From the NCBI GenBank assembly GCA_945861235.1, contig CAMATV010000015.1, forward strand, positions 1-19,316: 19,316 nucleotides of DNA, in the 5' to 3' direction. This DNA is from Opitutus sp. GAS368 (GTDB lineage Bacteria > Verrucomicrobiota > Verrucomicrobiia > Opitutales > Opitutaceae). This document shows, piece by piece, positions 12,742-19,316 of the stretch. Each line of letters starts with the position of its first letter. Positions within the stretch are counted from its first letter, which is position 1. The translations under genes and the position numbers were made by a program. The notes below the pieces were generated by a model. It searched no databases. It was not told the origin of the DNA and was given only the letters and a program-made list of their open reading frames with translations.

Positions 12742-13923
12742 TCAGCGGTCCACTTCGCCGAGGACGATGTCGACGGAGCCGAGGATGATCACGGCGTCGG
12801 CAACAGTGTGGCCGAGGCACATATCCTCGAGGACGGTGAGGTTAATAAAGGAGGGCGGGCGGATGCGGTAGCGGTAGGGATTCGGGCTGCCGTCGCTGAG
12901 GAGATAGAAACCGATCTCACCTTTCGGGCCTTCGATGCGGCCGTAGGCTTCGCCGGCTTTCGGGCGGAAACTGCGGAGCTTCGCCTTCGGGTCCATGATC
13001 GGTCCAGCGGGCAGACCGGCGAGGGCCTGCTGGAGAATCTTGATCGACTCGCGCATTTCCAGGACGCGGATCATGTAGCGGTCGTAGACATCGCCGTGGT
13101 CGCCGAGCGGGACGCGGAAATCGAAACGCGGATACACCCCGTAAGCGTCCACTTTGCGGAGGTCGTAATTGACGCCGGTGGCACGGAGCATGGGACCGGT
13201 GACACCGGCGCTGATGGCGAGCTCGGGCGAGAGTTTTCCGACACCCTGGGTGCGGGCCATGATGATCTCGTTGCCGGTAAGGAGGGTCTCGAATTCGTCG
13301 AGGAAGGTGCCGTAGCGGTCGGTGAGTTTTTGCGCGCCCGCGAGCCAGTCGGCAGACGGATCGACGCGACAACCGCCGAAGCGCTGGTAGTTGCACATCA
13401 TGCGGGAGCCGGAGAGTGATTCGAACAGATCGAGGATGTATTCGCGTTCGCGAAACGCATACATGAGCGGGGTGCCGGAGCAGCCGCAGTCCTGCATGAG
13501 GAAACCGGCGAGGCAGGTGTGATTCAGAAGACGCGTCAGCTCGGCGAGGATGACGCGGACGTATTCGGCGCGCTCGGGGACGGCTTGGCCGGCGAGTTTT
13601 TCGACGGCGAGGGCGTAGGCCCAGTTGTTCGTCATCGACGAGAGATAGTCGAGGCGGTCGGTGTAAGGCATCGACCCGAGATAGGTGACGGTCTCGCCGA
13701 GTTTTTCGTGGTTGCGGTGGAGATAACCGAACACGGGCTTGAGCTTCACGATGGTCTCACCGTCGAGCGTGACGATCATGCGGAAGACGCCGTGAGTGGA
13801 CGGATGGTGCGGGCCCATCGAGACCTCGAGCAGGTCGCCGTGGAAACTGTCGTGGACCTCGCGCACGCGCGCGCCGGGAGTTGCGCGTTGAGCGTTGAGT
13901 GCTGAGAGATCGGAAACACTCAT
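12742..13923 (-). CDS. nuoD: NADH-quinone oxidoreductase subunit D (NuoD)
   Basis: A 393-residue, 49-kDa-type subunit that forms the quinone-reduction site with NuoB. The loop MGPHHPSTHG (about 36-45) and TDRLDYLSSM contain H44 and Y93, the equivalents of the quinone-binding His and Tyr; both are intact. Other blocks are GYLHRNHEKL, ELTRLLNH, RMMCNYQRFGG, and GHTVADAVIILGSVDIVLGEVDR at the C-terminus. HRNHEK replaces the more common HRG-EK form. The start is ATG 13923, overlapping the nuoC stop (ATGA), with AAAGGAG seven bases upstream. The frame stays open for another 54 codons upstream, but that is shadow reading of nuoC. Residues 6-14 (LSALNAQRA) come from a dispersed motif. Confidence 0.97.
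   Translation of the reverse strand: MSVSDLSALNAQRATPGARVREVHDSFHGDLLEVSMGPHHPSTHGVFRMIVTLDGETIVKLKPVFGYLHRNHEKLGETVTYLGSMPYTDRLDYLSSMTNNWAYALAVEKLAGQAVPERAEYVRVILAELTRLLNHTCLAGFLMQDCGCSGTPLMYAFREREYILDLFESLSGSRMMCNYQRFGGCRVDPSADWLAGAQKLTDRYGTFLDEFETLLTGNEIIMARTQGVGKLSPELAISAGVTGPMLRATGVNYDLRKVDAYGVYPRFDFRVPLGDHGDVYDRYMIRVLEMRESIKILQQALAGLPAGPIMDPKAKLRSFRPKAGEAYGRIEGPKGEIGFYLLSDGSPNPYRYRIRPPSFINLTVLEDMCLGHTVADAVIILGSVDIVLGEVDR
13880..13906. repeat. Dispersed 'ctcaacgctcaacgc' motif at the start of nuoD
   Basis: On the minus strand this reads CTCAGCACTCAACGCTCAAC followed by GCGCAAC, a run of imperfect CTCAACGC units. It lies in frame in the first codons of nuoD and yields LSALNAQRAT, placed before the first conserved NuoD block. 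A related fragment is at 2064-2077. Confidence 0.55.
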
Positions 13924-14600
13924 GCGACGGCTCCTTTCACGGGGGCGACGGCAGCGGGGGCGGGCGGCGTGGGATAATGGGCTTTGGCTTTTTCGAGGAC
14001 CGCGCCGTGCGGCGTGGGCTCCCACTCGTAATCGTCGGGCTCGACGTAGTCGCGGCGCATCGGGTGGTCTTTGAACTCGTCCCACATCAAAATACGACGG
14101 AGATCGGGATGGCCGACGAAGGTGACGCCGAAGAGATCGAAGACTTCGCGTTCCTGAAATTCGCAGGAGCGCCAGACGGGCGTGAGCGAGGGGACGGTAG
14201 CCTGGTCGGTGCGGTTGCCGGTGCGCAGACGGAAAATCACGGGGCCGTGGCGGTGAGTGATCGAGTAGAGATGATAGACGACCTCGAGAAAGCCGGGCTG
14301 GAGACGCTTGGTCTTTTGTTCGACGACTTTAGGGGGGGCGGCCGGATTCGCCGGATCGGGCGTGGAAATGTTTTTCGTTTCGACGATTTCTTTTTCGGGC
14401 CAGTCGATGCCGGTGACGTTGGAGCACTGGTCGAGTTTGAGCGTAGGATCGTCGCGGAGAAATTCGGCGATGGCGCGGGCGTGGGCGGCGCCGAGGAGCA
14501 ACGAGTGCTGAGCGGCGATGCCGGGATTCGTGACGACAGAGATCTCGGCACCGGGAAACCGGGCGAGGAGGCGGTCGCGAATCTGCTCAGGGGATTCCAT
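13920..14600 (-). CDS. nuoC: NADH-quinone oxidoreductase subunit C (NuoC, 30 kDa)
   Basis: A 226-residue peripheral subunit that supports the NuoD/NuoB/NuoI arm. The signature is clear near the C-terminus: EREVFDLFGVTFVGHPDLRRIL (about 150-171) then FKDHPMRRDY (about 176-185). The middle carries an extra Pro-rich stretch of about 30 residues (about 70-99, IVETKNISTPDPANPAAPPK) between VTGIDWPEK and FLEVVYHLYS; that join is usually short. A short Ala/Pro tail follows the conserved domain. The start is ATG 14600; no good Shine-Dalgarno lies before it. It is separate from nuoD (not a NuoCD fusion) but overlaps it by 4 bp. Confidence 0.96.
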   Translation of the reverse strand: MESPEQIRDRLLARFPGAEISVVTNPGIAAQHSLLLGAAHARAIAEFLRDDPTLKLDQCSNVTGIDWPEKEIVETKNISTPDPANPAAPPKVVEQKTKRLQPGFLEVVYHLYSITHRHGPVIFRLRTGNRTDQATVPSLTPVWRSCEFQEREVFDLFGVTFVGHPDLRRILMWDEFKDHPMRRDYVEPDDYEWEPTPHGAVLEKAKAHYPTPPAPAAVAPVKGAVA

Positions 14601-14622
14601 GGTGCGGGGGAGCGGCGAAGGA

Positions 14623-14656
14623 GAGAACGAGAACGATTAAGAGAACGAGAACGATT
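14623..14656. repeat. Tandem direct repeat in the nuoB-nuoC spacer
   Basis: GAGAACGAGAACGATT occurs at 14623-14638 and again, identical, at 14641-14656 (period 18). Each copy itself contains GAGAAC twice. It occupies nearly half of the 72-bp spacer. The minus-strand form (AATCGTTCTCGTTCTC) resembles a low-complexity intergenic element of this lineage. Confidence 0.75.
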
Positions 14657-14672
14657 CGGAGGGCGATGGGCT

Positions 14673-15323
14673 TTAGTCTTTTCGGACGATGGCGGGCGGG
14701 GCGGTCCAGACTTCGGGGTTGGCGGGCGGCTCGAGGTCGTGTTCGCCGAATTCGGGTACGGGGCAGTTGCACGGCTGGTCGTCGCGGAGGTGACGCGGGG
14801 CGTCGGGGCCGGTGAGTTTAAAGCCCTGAATTTTTTTCTGTAACTGGACGAGGCCGTGGAGAAGAGCCTCGGGGCGCGGTGGGCAGCCGGGGATGTAGAT
14901 ATCGACAGGGATAAAACGGTCGATGCCTTTGAGGACGTTGTAGCCCTGCTTAAACGGGCCGCCGGAAATCGCGCAGGCACCCATGGCGATGCAGTATTTG
15001 GGCTCGGGCATCTGGTTCCAAAGGCGGATCACCTGAGGCGCCATTTTTTTCGTGACGGTGCCGGAGACAATGAGGAGGTCGGCTTGGCGCGGGGACGGGC
15101 GAAAGACTTCGGAGCCGAAGCGGGCGATGTCGAACTTGGCCATCGACGCGGCGATCATCTCAATCGCGCAACAGGCGAGGCCGAAGTTGAGCGGCCAAAC
15201 CGAGTGGCTATTGCCCCACGTGTAGAGCTCTTGGAGGCTGGTAAGGAGAATGCCCTGGCGGCGGAGTTCGTCGCGCTCGGCTTCGGTGACGGCGGGTGGT
15301 GGCGGGGTGACTTCCTGACTCAA
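14673..15323 (-). CDS. nuoB: NADH-quinone oxidoreductase subunit B (NuoB, 20 kDa)
   Basis: A 216-residue subunit that carries cluster N2, the last iron-sulfur centre before quinone. All four ligands are visible: the tandem cysteines in FGLACCAIEM (C51, C52), MGACAISGG (C117) and IPGCPPRPEAL (C147). SGTVTKKMAPQVIRLW is also typical. The C-terminal 45 residues are an extension with CNCP that is not part of the core. The start is judged to be a TTG at 15323 (MSQEV...), because GGAGG lies eight bases upstream. A GTG at 15353 is in frame and would add ten residues, but it has no such site and lies beside a repeat. Confidence 0.96.
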   Translation of the reverse strand: MSQEVTPPPPAVTEAERDELRRQGILLTSLQELYTWGNSHSVWPLNFGLACCAIEMIAASMAKFDIARFGSEVFRPSPRQADLLIVSGTVTKKMAPQVIRLWNQMPEPKYCIAMGACAISGGPFKQGYNVLKGIDRFIPVDIYIPGCPPRPEALLHGLVQLQKKIQGFKLTGPDAPRHLRDDQPCNCPVPEFGEHDLEPPANPEVWTAPPAIVRKD

Positions 15324-15331
15324 GGGGCAAT

Positions 15332-15336
15332 CCTCC
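15332..15336 (-). promoter_or_regulatory. Shine-Dalgarno selecting a TTG start for nuoB
   Basis: The minus strand reads GGAGG, eight bases, then TTG at 15323-15321. It is the only good ribosome binding site near the nuoB 5' end and lies inside the frame of the alternative GTG start. Confidence 0.65.
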
Positions 15337-15355
15337 GAATCCCTTTTAAACACGC

Positions 15356-15432
15356 ATTACAGGGATGAATACGAATGGAAACTTGCGAGAAAGGAGGTTG
15401 AGGTAGATTCATCCGGATAATGGGCGGTTAAC
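15356..15432. repeat. Imperfect inverted repeat in the nuoA-nuoB spacer
   Basis: ATTACAGGGATGAAT (15356-15370) faces ATTCATCCGGATAAT (15407-15421), matching at 12 of 15 positions when inverted. The right arm continues GGGCGGTTAAC, like the element at 9758-9784 between nuoK and nuoL (CCGTGGTTAAAAT). This is a two-copy, head-to-head form of that element, with about 36 bases between the arms. Confidence 0.65.
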
Positions 15433-15437
15433 GTTTT

Positions 15438-15809
15438 TCATTTCCATTCCAAGTGACCGCGGTGCCAAGCCCACACGAGCCCCTCAGCGAGCAGCAAGAT
15501 GAAGACGAGCATGGCCACGAGGGCGCCGACGGGCAGAGTAGTGAAGGTGACGGCGAAGGGCAGGAGGAAGAGCACCTCGACGTCGAAAATCAGAAACAAA
15601 ATCGCGTAGAGATAATAATGGGCCTTGAACTGAATCCACGAATCCCCCGTCGCGGCGATGCCGCATTCGTAAACGGCACCTTTGTCGACGCTGGGTTTGG
15701 GCGGTTGGAAGAAGCGGAACCACAGCTGTGCTACCGCTAGCAGTGCGAGCGGAAACGCCACCGCCACAGCGGCGAAGAGGGCAAGAAACGCATAGGGGTG
15801 AGCGTCCAT
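15438..15809 (-). CDS. nuoA: NADH-quinone oxidoreductase subunit A (NuoA)
   Basis: A 123-residue, three-helix subunit at the junction of the quinone module and the membrane arm, and the first gene of the operon. YECGI (47-51), the family hallmark, lies in the loop after helix 1. YLYAILFLIFDVEVLFLLPFAV (about 67-87) carries the conserved FDVE of helix 2. Helix 3 and a short charged tail follow. Length is standard. The start is ATG 15809; the only GGAG upstream is 16 bases away, so initiation signals are weak. It is preceded by a 168-bp spacer after moaE, which should hold the operon promoter. Confidence 0.96.
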   Translation of the reverse strand: MDAHPYAFLALFAAVAVAFPLALLAVAQLWFRFFQPPKPSVDKGAVYECGIAATGDSWIQFKAHYYLYAILFLIFDVEVLFLLPFAVTFTTLPVGALVAMLVFILLLAEGLVWAWHRGHLEWK

Positions 15810-15817
15810 CGTTTGAA

Positions 15818-15846
15818 ATATGAAACTCCAATTACGCTGAGGTCAA
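15818..15846 (-). promoter_or_regulatory. Weak sigma70-like promoter candidate for the nuo operon
   Basis: On the minus strand TTGACC (15846-15841) is followed after 17-18 bases by TCATAT/CATATT (about 15823-15817). The -35 matches five of six consensus bases and the -10 only about four. It would place the transcript start within a few bases of the nuoA ATG, which is unusually close, so this is a tentative call. Confidence 0.25.
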
Positions 15847-15879
15847 AGACAGAAAACACAAACACGTGCCCGAACTGCA

Positions 15880-15936
15880 TTTTGTCGAACGATTCGTGTG
15901 AATAGCCGAGCGATTCGCGTGGATAGCCGACAAAAA
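15880..15936. repeat. 21-bp tandem duplication flanked by inverted TTTTGTCG/CGACAAAA arms
   Basis: Two adjacent 21-bp units (15888-15908 and 15909-15929) share CGATTCG-GTG-ATAGCCG and differ at four positions. They are bracketed by TTTTGTCG (15880-15887) and CGACAAAA (15928-15935), which can pair. The block lies between the moaE stop and the nuoA start. It could be a pair of regulator sites for the nuo operon or part of an intergenic repeat. Confidence 0.65.
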
Positions 15937-15977
15937 GGAATGGTGAAGGATGCGCGCCGGCGTGCGGGGTCGGGAAA

Positions 15978-16457
15978 CTAGCGGGTATCACCGGCGAAAT
16001 CACCGCGGGTGGCGCAATTGATCCAAGCCGTCGTGCCGCCGGTGTAGTGCTCTTTTTTCCAAATGGGCACGCGGGCTTTGGCCTCGTCGATGATGTAACG
16101 GCACGCGTCGAAGGCCGCGCCGCGATGCTCAGCGGTGACGCCGACCCAGACGGCGAGTGCGCCGAGTTGGAGAAGGCCGACGCGATGGATGCAGTGCGCG
16201 GAGAGGATCGGAAATTTCTCACGCGCCTCGGCGACGATGCGCGCGCCCTCTTTGTCGGCGAGCAAGGCGTAGGCCTCGTATTCGAGCGAGAGGACGGGCT
16301 GACCCTCGTTGCGATTGCGCACCCAGCCTTCAAACGTGACGCACGCGCCGGCGCGTTCATCGGCGAGGGCGCGTTGGAGCGCAGTGGGGTCGAGGACGGA
16401 AGAGGAAATACGAAAACTCATAGCGGCAAGGTCCACGGTGATCATTTCGCGGGTCAT
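15978..16457 (-). CDS. moaE: Molybdopterin synthase catalytic subunit (MoaE)
   Basis: A 159-residue cytoplasmic enzyme that, with the thiocarboxylated MoaD, inserts sulfur into precursor Z (cPMP) to form molybdopterin for molybdenum cofactor. Family landmarks are FEGWVRNRNEG (42-52), LEYEAY, HRVG (91-94), VWVGVTAEHRGAAFDACR (about 103-120) and VPIWKKEHY (130-138), which contains the active-site lysine region. The start ATG 16457 overlaps the stop of the upstream Ig-repeat gene (ATGA) and has GAGGTG just before it. An ATG at 16421 (MSFRISS) is closer to the usual family N-terminus. No moaD or other Moco gene is beside it in the window, so its partner must be encoded elsewhere. Confidence 0.93.
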   Translation of the reverse strand: MTREMITVDLAAMSFRISSSVLDPTALQRALADERAGACVTFEGWVRNRNEGQPVLSLEYEAYALLADKEGARIVAEAREKFPILSAHCIHRVGLLQLGALAVWVGVTAEHRGAAFDACRYIIDEAKARVPIWKKEHYTGGTTAWINCATRGDFAGDTR

Positions 16458-19316
16458 GGCACCTCGTAAACTTCGACGAGGGCGACGCCGGTGGTGCTGG
16501 CGAGGCTGCTGACTTGCGCGGTGTAGCTACCGGACGGAAGATACAACAGGAGCGCACCATCTTTGCTGCCATCGGCGAGGGCGAAGGCGCCGACTTGCAC
16601 CGCCGCAGCGGCGATGAGCGCGGCGTCGGTGCCGGCGGACCAGCCGGTGTTTTCGCGCAGGAGTTGGTTGCCGCGGTAGAGTTGCAGACGCGGCGCGGCG
16701 AGGGCGCCGGTGACGTCAAAGGCAGCGAGGGCCGGGCCGATGCCGCGGATGAGTAATTTTTTCGGAGCAGTGCCGGCCACGACGACACCGACGATCACAA
16801 TATCGCCGCCCGTGCCGACCTCGGCGCGGGTCGAGACGTTAATGAGTTTCTGCGCTCCGGTGCTGCCAACCGCAGCGTCGTAGACTTCGACCAGCGCTAC
16901 GCCAGCGGCGACGGCTGCGCTGCTGACTTGCGCGGTGTAGCTGCCGGGATCGAGGCGGACCAAGAGCGTGGCGTCGAGGCTCCCGATCCCCAATGGAAAT
17001 GCACCCACACGCGCGGCGGCGGCGGAGATTTGCGGGATGGATCCGCCGATGCTCCAGTCGTCGTTGTCGAAGAGGGCAGTCGCGTCTTTGAAAATCCTTA
17101 GCCGGGGATTGGGGAGGATGCCCGGGACGCCGAAAAGCGTGAGGGCCGGACCGGAGGCGCGCACGAGCACATCCTTCGCGGTGGTGCCGTTGATGGCGAA
17201 GCCGGCGATCAGGGTGCGCGCGCCGCTGCCGGCGAGGGCACGCGTGGAGACGTTGGCGAGACGCTCGACGCCGTCCGGCGCGCCGGGCGCGGCGAACGAG
17301 ACGGCGGCGCCACCGGTGGGCTGGAACGTTCCGGTGAGAGCAGCGCCGTTGACCCCGAGGTTTCCGGAATAGGTGAACAGGGGCTGGCCGACGGAAAACG
17401 CGCCGTTGGCGGCGACTTGACCGCTGGCCGCGCGGGCGCCGGTGGTATCCAGTGCGACGAGTTGCAACGTGCCATCGGCAGCGACGATGGCATGCATTTC
17501 GCCCAGAGCGGCGGCGATGGTGACGCCCTGGTAATAACCGGCGATCGAGCCAGACCCACCCGTCGCCAGTTTTTGAGTACCGACAAACGCGATGTCGCCG
17601 GCGACCAGGTTGCCCGTGACGGTGCCCGCGCCAATGACTCCGGTGACGGCGCCCGCGTAAAACGAGGCGAGCTGGCGCGTGGTGGTTTCACCGGTCGCCA
17701 TGAAGGTGCCGTCGAGTTGAACGATGAAACTGCGGGCGATCACCGCTTGATTGGCACCGGCCCGAAAGCCGATCAATGCGCCGACGGCATCGGGTCCGAC
17801 GGAGAGCGCGAAAGGTTCGCCGCTCGCGAGCGTGCCGAAGTAGACCCCGGCAAACGGTGAAACGCTCACACCGAGGACGATCGGCGCAGAAACCAGCGAG
17901 CCCTCGCTGTGCGTGGCGACGAGTGTGTAGGCGCCGGCGTCAGCGGGTTTCGTCGCGGCAAACAAGAGGGTGACCCCCGTGGCGCCGGGCACGTCGACGC
18001 CGTTTTTCCGCCATTGATGAATCAGGGGGGAGGGACTCTGCACCGACACGGTGAGCGTCGCGGGCGAGCCTGCGGCGACGGTCTGGCTCGGTGTGGAAGG
18101 ACCAAAATCGAGGGACGCACCGAGCCGGACAGAGACTGGCGCGGACGGGGTGGAGCCGTATGAATTGGTGGCGACGACGGTGTAGGTGGCGGCGCTCGTG
18201 ACGTTGGTGAGGGTGAGCGTCAGAGCGGTTTCACCGGCGAGGGACTGGCCGTTGCGGGACCATTGGTACGTCGCCGCGGGATTGGCGGCCACGCCCGCCA
18301 TGAGCGTCACGCTGCCGGTAGGAATCACGGTGGCACCGACCGGTTGAGCGGTGATGAGGGGTAAGCCGGCGGTGGGGGAGATGATCGTCAAAAGCGCCGC
18401 TGAGCTGGAGGCGACGCCCTCCGTCGTGGTGGCGAGGACCGTGTAGGTGCCGGCCGCAGTGGTCGGTGCATAGGCGAGGGTGAGCGAAGCGGCCGTTGCT
18501 CCGGGCAAATCGACACCGTACTTGCGCCATTGGTAGCGGACCGAGCTCGAACCGGTCGCGGTTGCCGCGAAGGTCACGGTCGTTCCGAGCAACACCGATT
18601 GACTAGACGGCTGGGAAGTGAACGTCGGTGCCGCCGGGAAATCAACGACCGCCACAGACACTTCGTTGCTCGTAAGCGAGCCGGCTGCGTTGGCTATCGT
18701 GACGTCATAGCGACCGGCGGCAGCACGATCTGGCGACAGACGATAAGTAAACGACCTAGCGTTCGGAATGACCGCGCCATCCTTCCGCCACTGGTAGGTC
18801 ACGCCGACGGTGGATTCCAATCCGACAGAGAGGGAGTCTCCGGCCGTGTTTATAAACAGCACGAGAGAGGCGGGCTGCGTGTTGATGATGGGGAGCCCGG
18901 GGGCGGGCGCACCGAGCATCGTAAGCGCCACGCTGTCGCTCGTGGCGGAGCCGTGGCGGTTGGTGACGATGACCGAGTAGCTGCCAGCGCTGGCGGCAAC
19001 AGGCGATGTGATCGCGAAGGCCGCCGTCGTCGCACCGGAAATCGCGACACCATCCTTGCTCCACTGATACGTGAAGGGGCGTTCGCCTTCGGCGGTCACA
19101 ACAAAATTTGCGCGGGTGCCGGGCGCGCGGGTTTGGGAGCTTGGGTGGCGCAAAATCCGCGGGGCCACGCCAAGATCCAAGATCTCCACCGGGATCGTGC
19201 GGCTCGTAACTGGGGGGCTACCCGCTGCCGTCACGGTGGCGACGTAGGCACCGGCGCTGGTGGCAGAAACACTTGAAACCACCCATGAACTGCCGGTGGC
19301 ACCGGGAATCACCACT
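16454..19316 (-). CDS. Large extracellular Ig-repeat protein with paired C-terminal domain, N-terminus outside the window
   Basis: The C-terminal 953 residues or so; the frame runs off the right edge, so any signal peptide is unseen. Residues about 1-45 are the end of an Ig-like domain. Five more follow (about 51-134, 142-224, 229-312, 319-398, 401-483), each with QW(S/R)(K/R)-G in strand C and AG-Y-V or a variant near the end. Residues about 485-682 are Gly/Ala-rich beta-type sequence (FAGVYFGTLASGEPFAL...). The end is two copies of a 125-130-residue domain (about 685-813 and 823-951), sharing NVSTRA, VL(V/I)R-GPAL, W, VGAF-L--GS-D--LL and SYTAQVSS...GVALVEVY. Such proteins are generally secreted or surface-bound. 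The specific function is unknown; adhesion or glycan binding is only a guess. Its stop overlaps the moaE start. Confidence 0.88.
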   Translation of the reverse strand, partial: VVIPGATGSSWVVSSVSATSAGAYVATVTAAGSPPVTSRTIPVEILDLGVAPRILRHPSSQTRAPGTRANFVVTAEGERPFTYQWSKDGVAISGATTAAFAITSPVAASAGSYSVIVTNRHGSATSDSVALTMLGAPAPGLPIINTQPASLVLFINTAGDSLSVGLESTVGVTYQWRKDGAVIPNARSFTYRLSPDRAAAGRYDVTIANAAGSLTSNEVSVAVVDFPAAPTFTSQPSSQSVLLGTTVTFAATATGSSSVRYQWRKYGVDLPGATAASLTLAYAPTTAAGTYTVLATTTEGVASSSAALLTIISPTAGLPLITAQPVGATVIPTGSVTLMAGVAANPAATYQWSRNGQSLAGETALTLTLTNVTSAATYTVVATNSYGSTPSAPVSVRLGASLDFGPSTPSQTVAAGSPATLTVSVQSPSPLIHQWRKNGVDVPGATGVTLLFAATKPADAGAYTLVATHSEGSLVSAPIVLGVSVSPFAGVYFGTLASGEPFALSVGPDAVGALIGFRAGANQAVIARSFIVQLDGTFMATGETTTRQLASFYAGAVTGVIGAGTVTGNLVAGDIAFVGTQKLATGGSGSIAGYYQGVTIAAALGEMHAIVAADGTLQLVALDTTGARAASGQVAANGAFSVGQPLFTYSGNLGVNGAALTGTFQPTGGAAVSFAAPGAPDGVERLANVSTRALAGSGARTLIAGFAINGTTAKDVLVRASGPALTLFGVPGILPNPRLRIFKDATALFDNDDWSIGGSIPQISAAAARVGAFPLGIGSLDATLLVRLDPGSYTAQVSSAAVAAGVALVEVYDAAVGSTGAQKLINVSTRAEVGTGGDIVIVGVVVAGTAPKKLLIRGIGPALAAFDVTGALAAPRLQLYRGNQLLRENTGWSAGTDAALIAAAAVQVGAFALADGSKDGALLLYLPSGSYTAQVSSLASTTGVALVEVYEVP

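Noticed and set aside
12742..14085. A longer NuoD reading frame starting about 160 bases upstream, at 14085.
   Set aside because: The extra 54 codons overlap nuoC in another frame and give Arg-rich nonsense. ATG 13923 has AAAGGAG at seven bases and the ATGA overlap typical of this operon.
15937..15977. GC-rich palindrome GCGCGCCGGCGTGC after moaE as a terminator.
   Set aside because: No T-run follows the stem on the minus strand; the nearest CTTTTT is about 20 bases further on.

Overview
The window reads as a GC-rich chromosome segment of a Verrucomicrobiota bacterium, most likely Opitutaceae or a close relative. I infer this from three things: the type of short dispersed repeats (GC-rich hairpins that translate as GTGVPPV when they fall in genes), the paired C-terminal domain ending in ALVEVY on a large Ig-repeat exoprotein, and the general look of the proteins. 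No database was consulted. Apart from a gene tail at the left edge, every gene lies on the minus strand.

Layout, left to right: (1) 1-198 (+), the C-terminus of a glucosamine-6-phosphate deaminase (NagB). (2) 319-1824 (-), gnd (6-phosphogluconate dehydrogenase), with a textbook terminator carrying a C(UUCG)G loop. (3) 1825-2855, about 1 kb with no convincing gene. It holds several dispersed-repeat fragments and a possible remnant of a DUF2064-type glycosyltransferase. (4) 2856-15809 (-), a respiratory complex I operon, transcribed in the order nuoA-B-C-D-I-H-J-K-L-M-M2-N. (5) 15978-16457 (-), moaE. (6) 16454-19316 (-), the C-terminal 950 or so residues of an Ig-repeat extracellular protein whose stop codon overlaps the moaE start.

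The nuo operon is the centre of the window. It encodes the quinone-reducing module (A, B, C, D, H, I) and the membrane arm (J, K, L, M, M2, N), but no NuoE, NuoF or NuoG, so the NADH-oxidising module is either encoded elsewhere or replaced by another electron donor. The usual H-I order is reversed. There are two NuoM-like antiporter subunits, and NuoL has roughly 24-31 extra residues in the stretch between its long lateral helix and its last membrane helix. That pairing is what is expected of a complex I with a fourth antiporter-like subunit. In NuoM2 the membrane lysine on TM7, which NuoL, NuoM and NuoN all keep, is replaced by leucine.

A second theme is that short dispersed repeats have entered this operon repeatedly. 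They lie in most of its spacers and, in frame, inside nuoM, nuoM2, nuoJ, the start of nuoD and the end of nuoI. They add proline-, serine- and alanine-rich loops or tails without breaking the genes. Many genes are joined by 4-bp ATGA/GTGA overlaps (C-D, I-H, J-K, L-M, M2-N). The pairs without overlap are separated by repeat-bearing or hairpin-bearing spacers.
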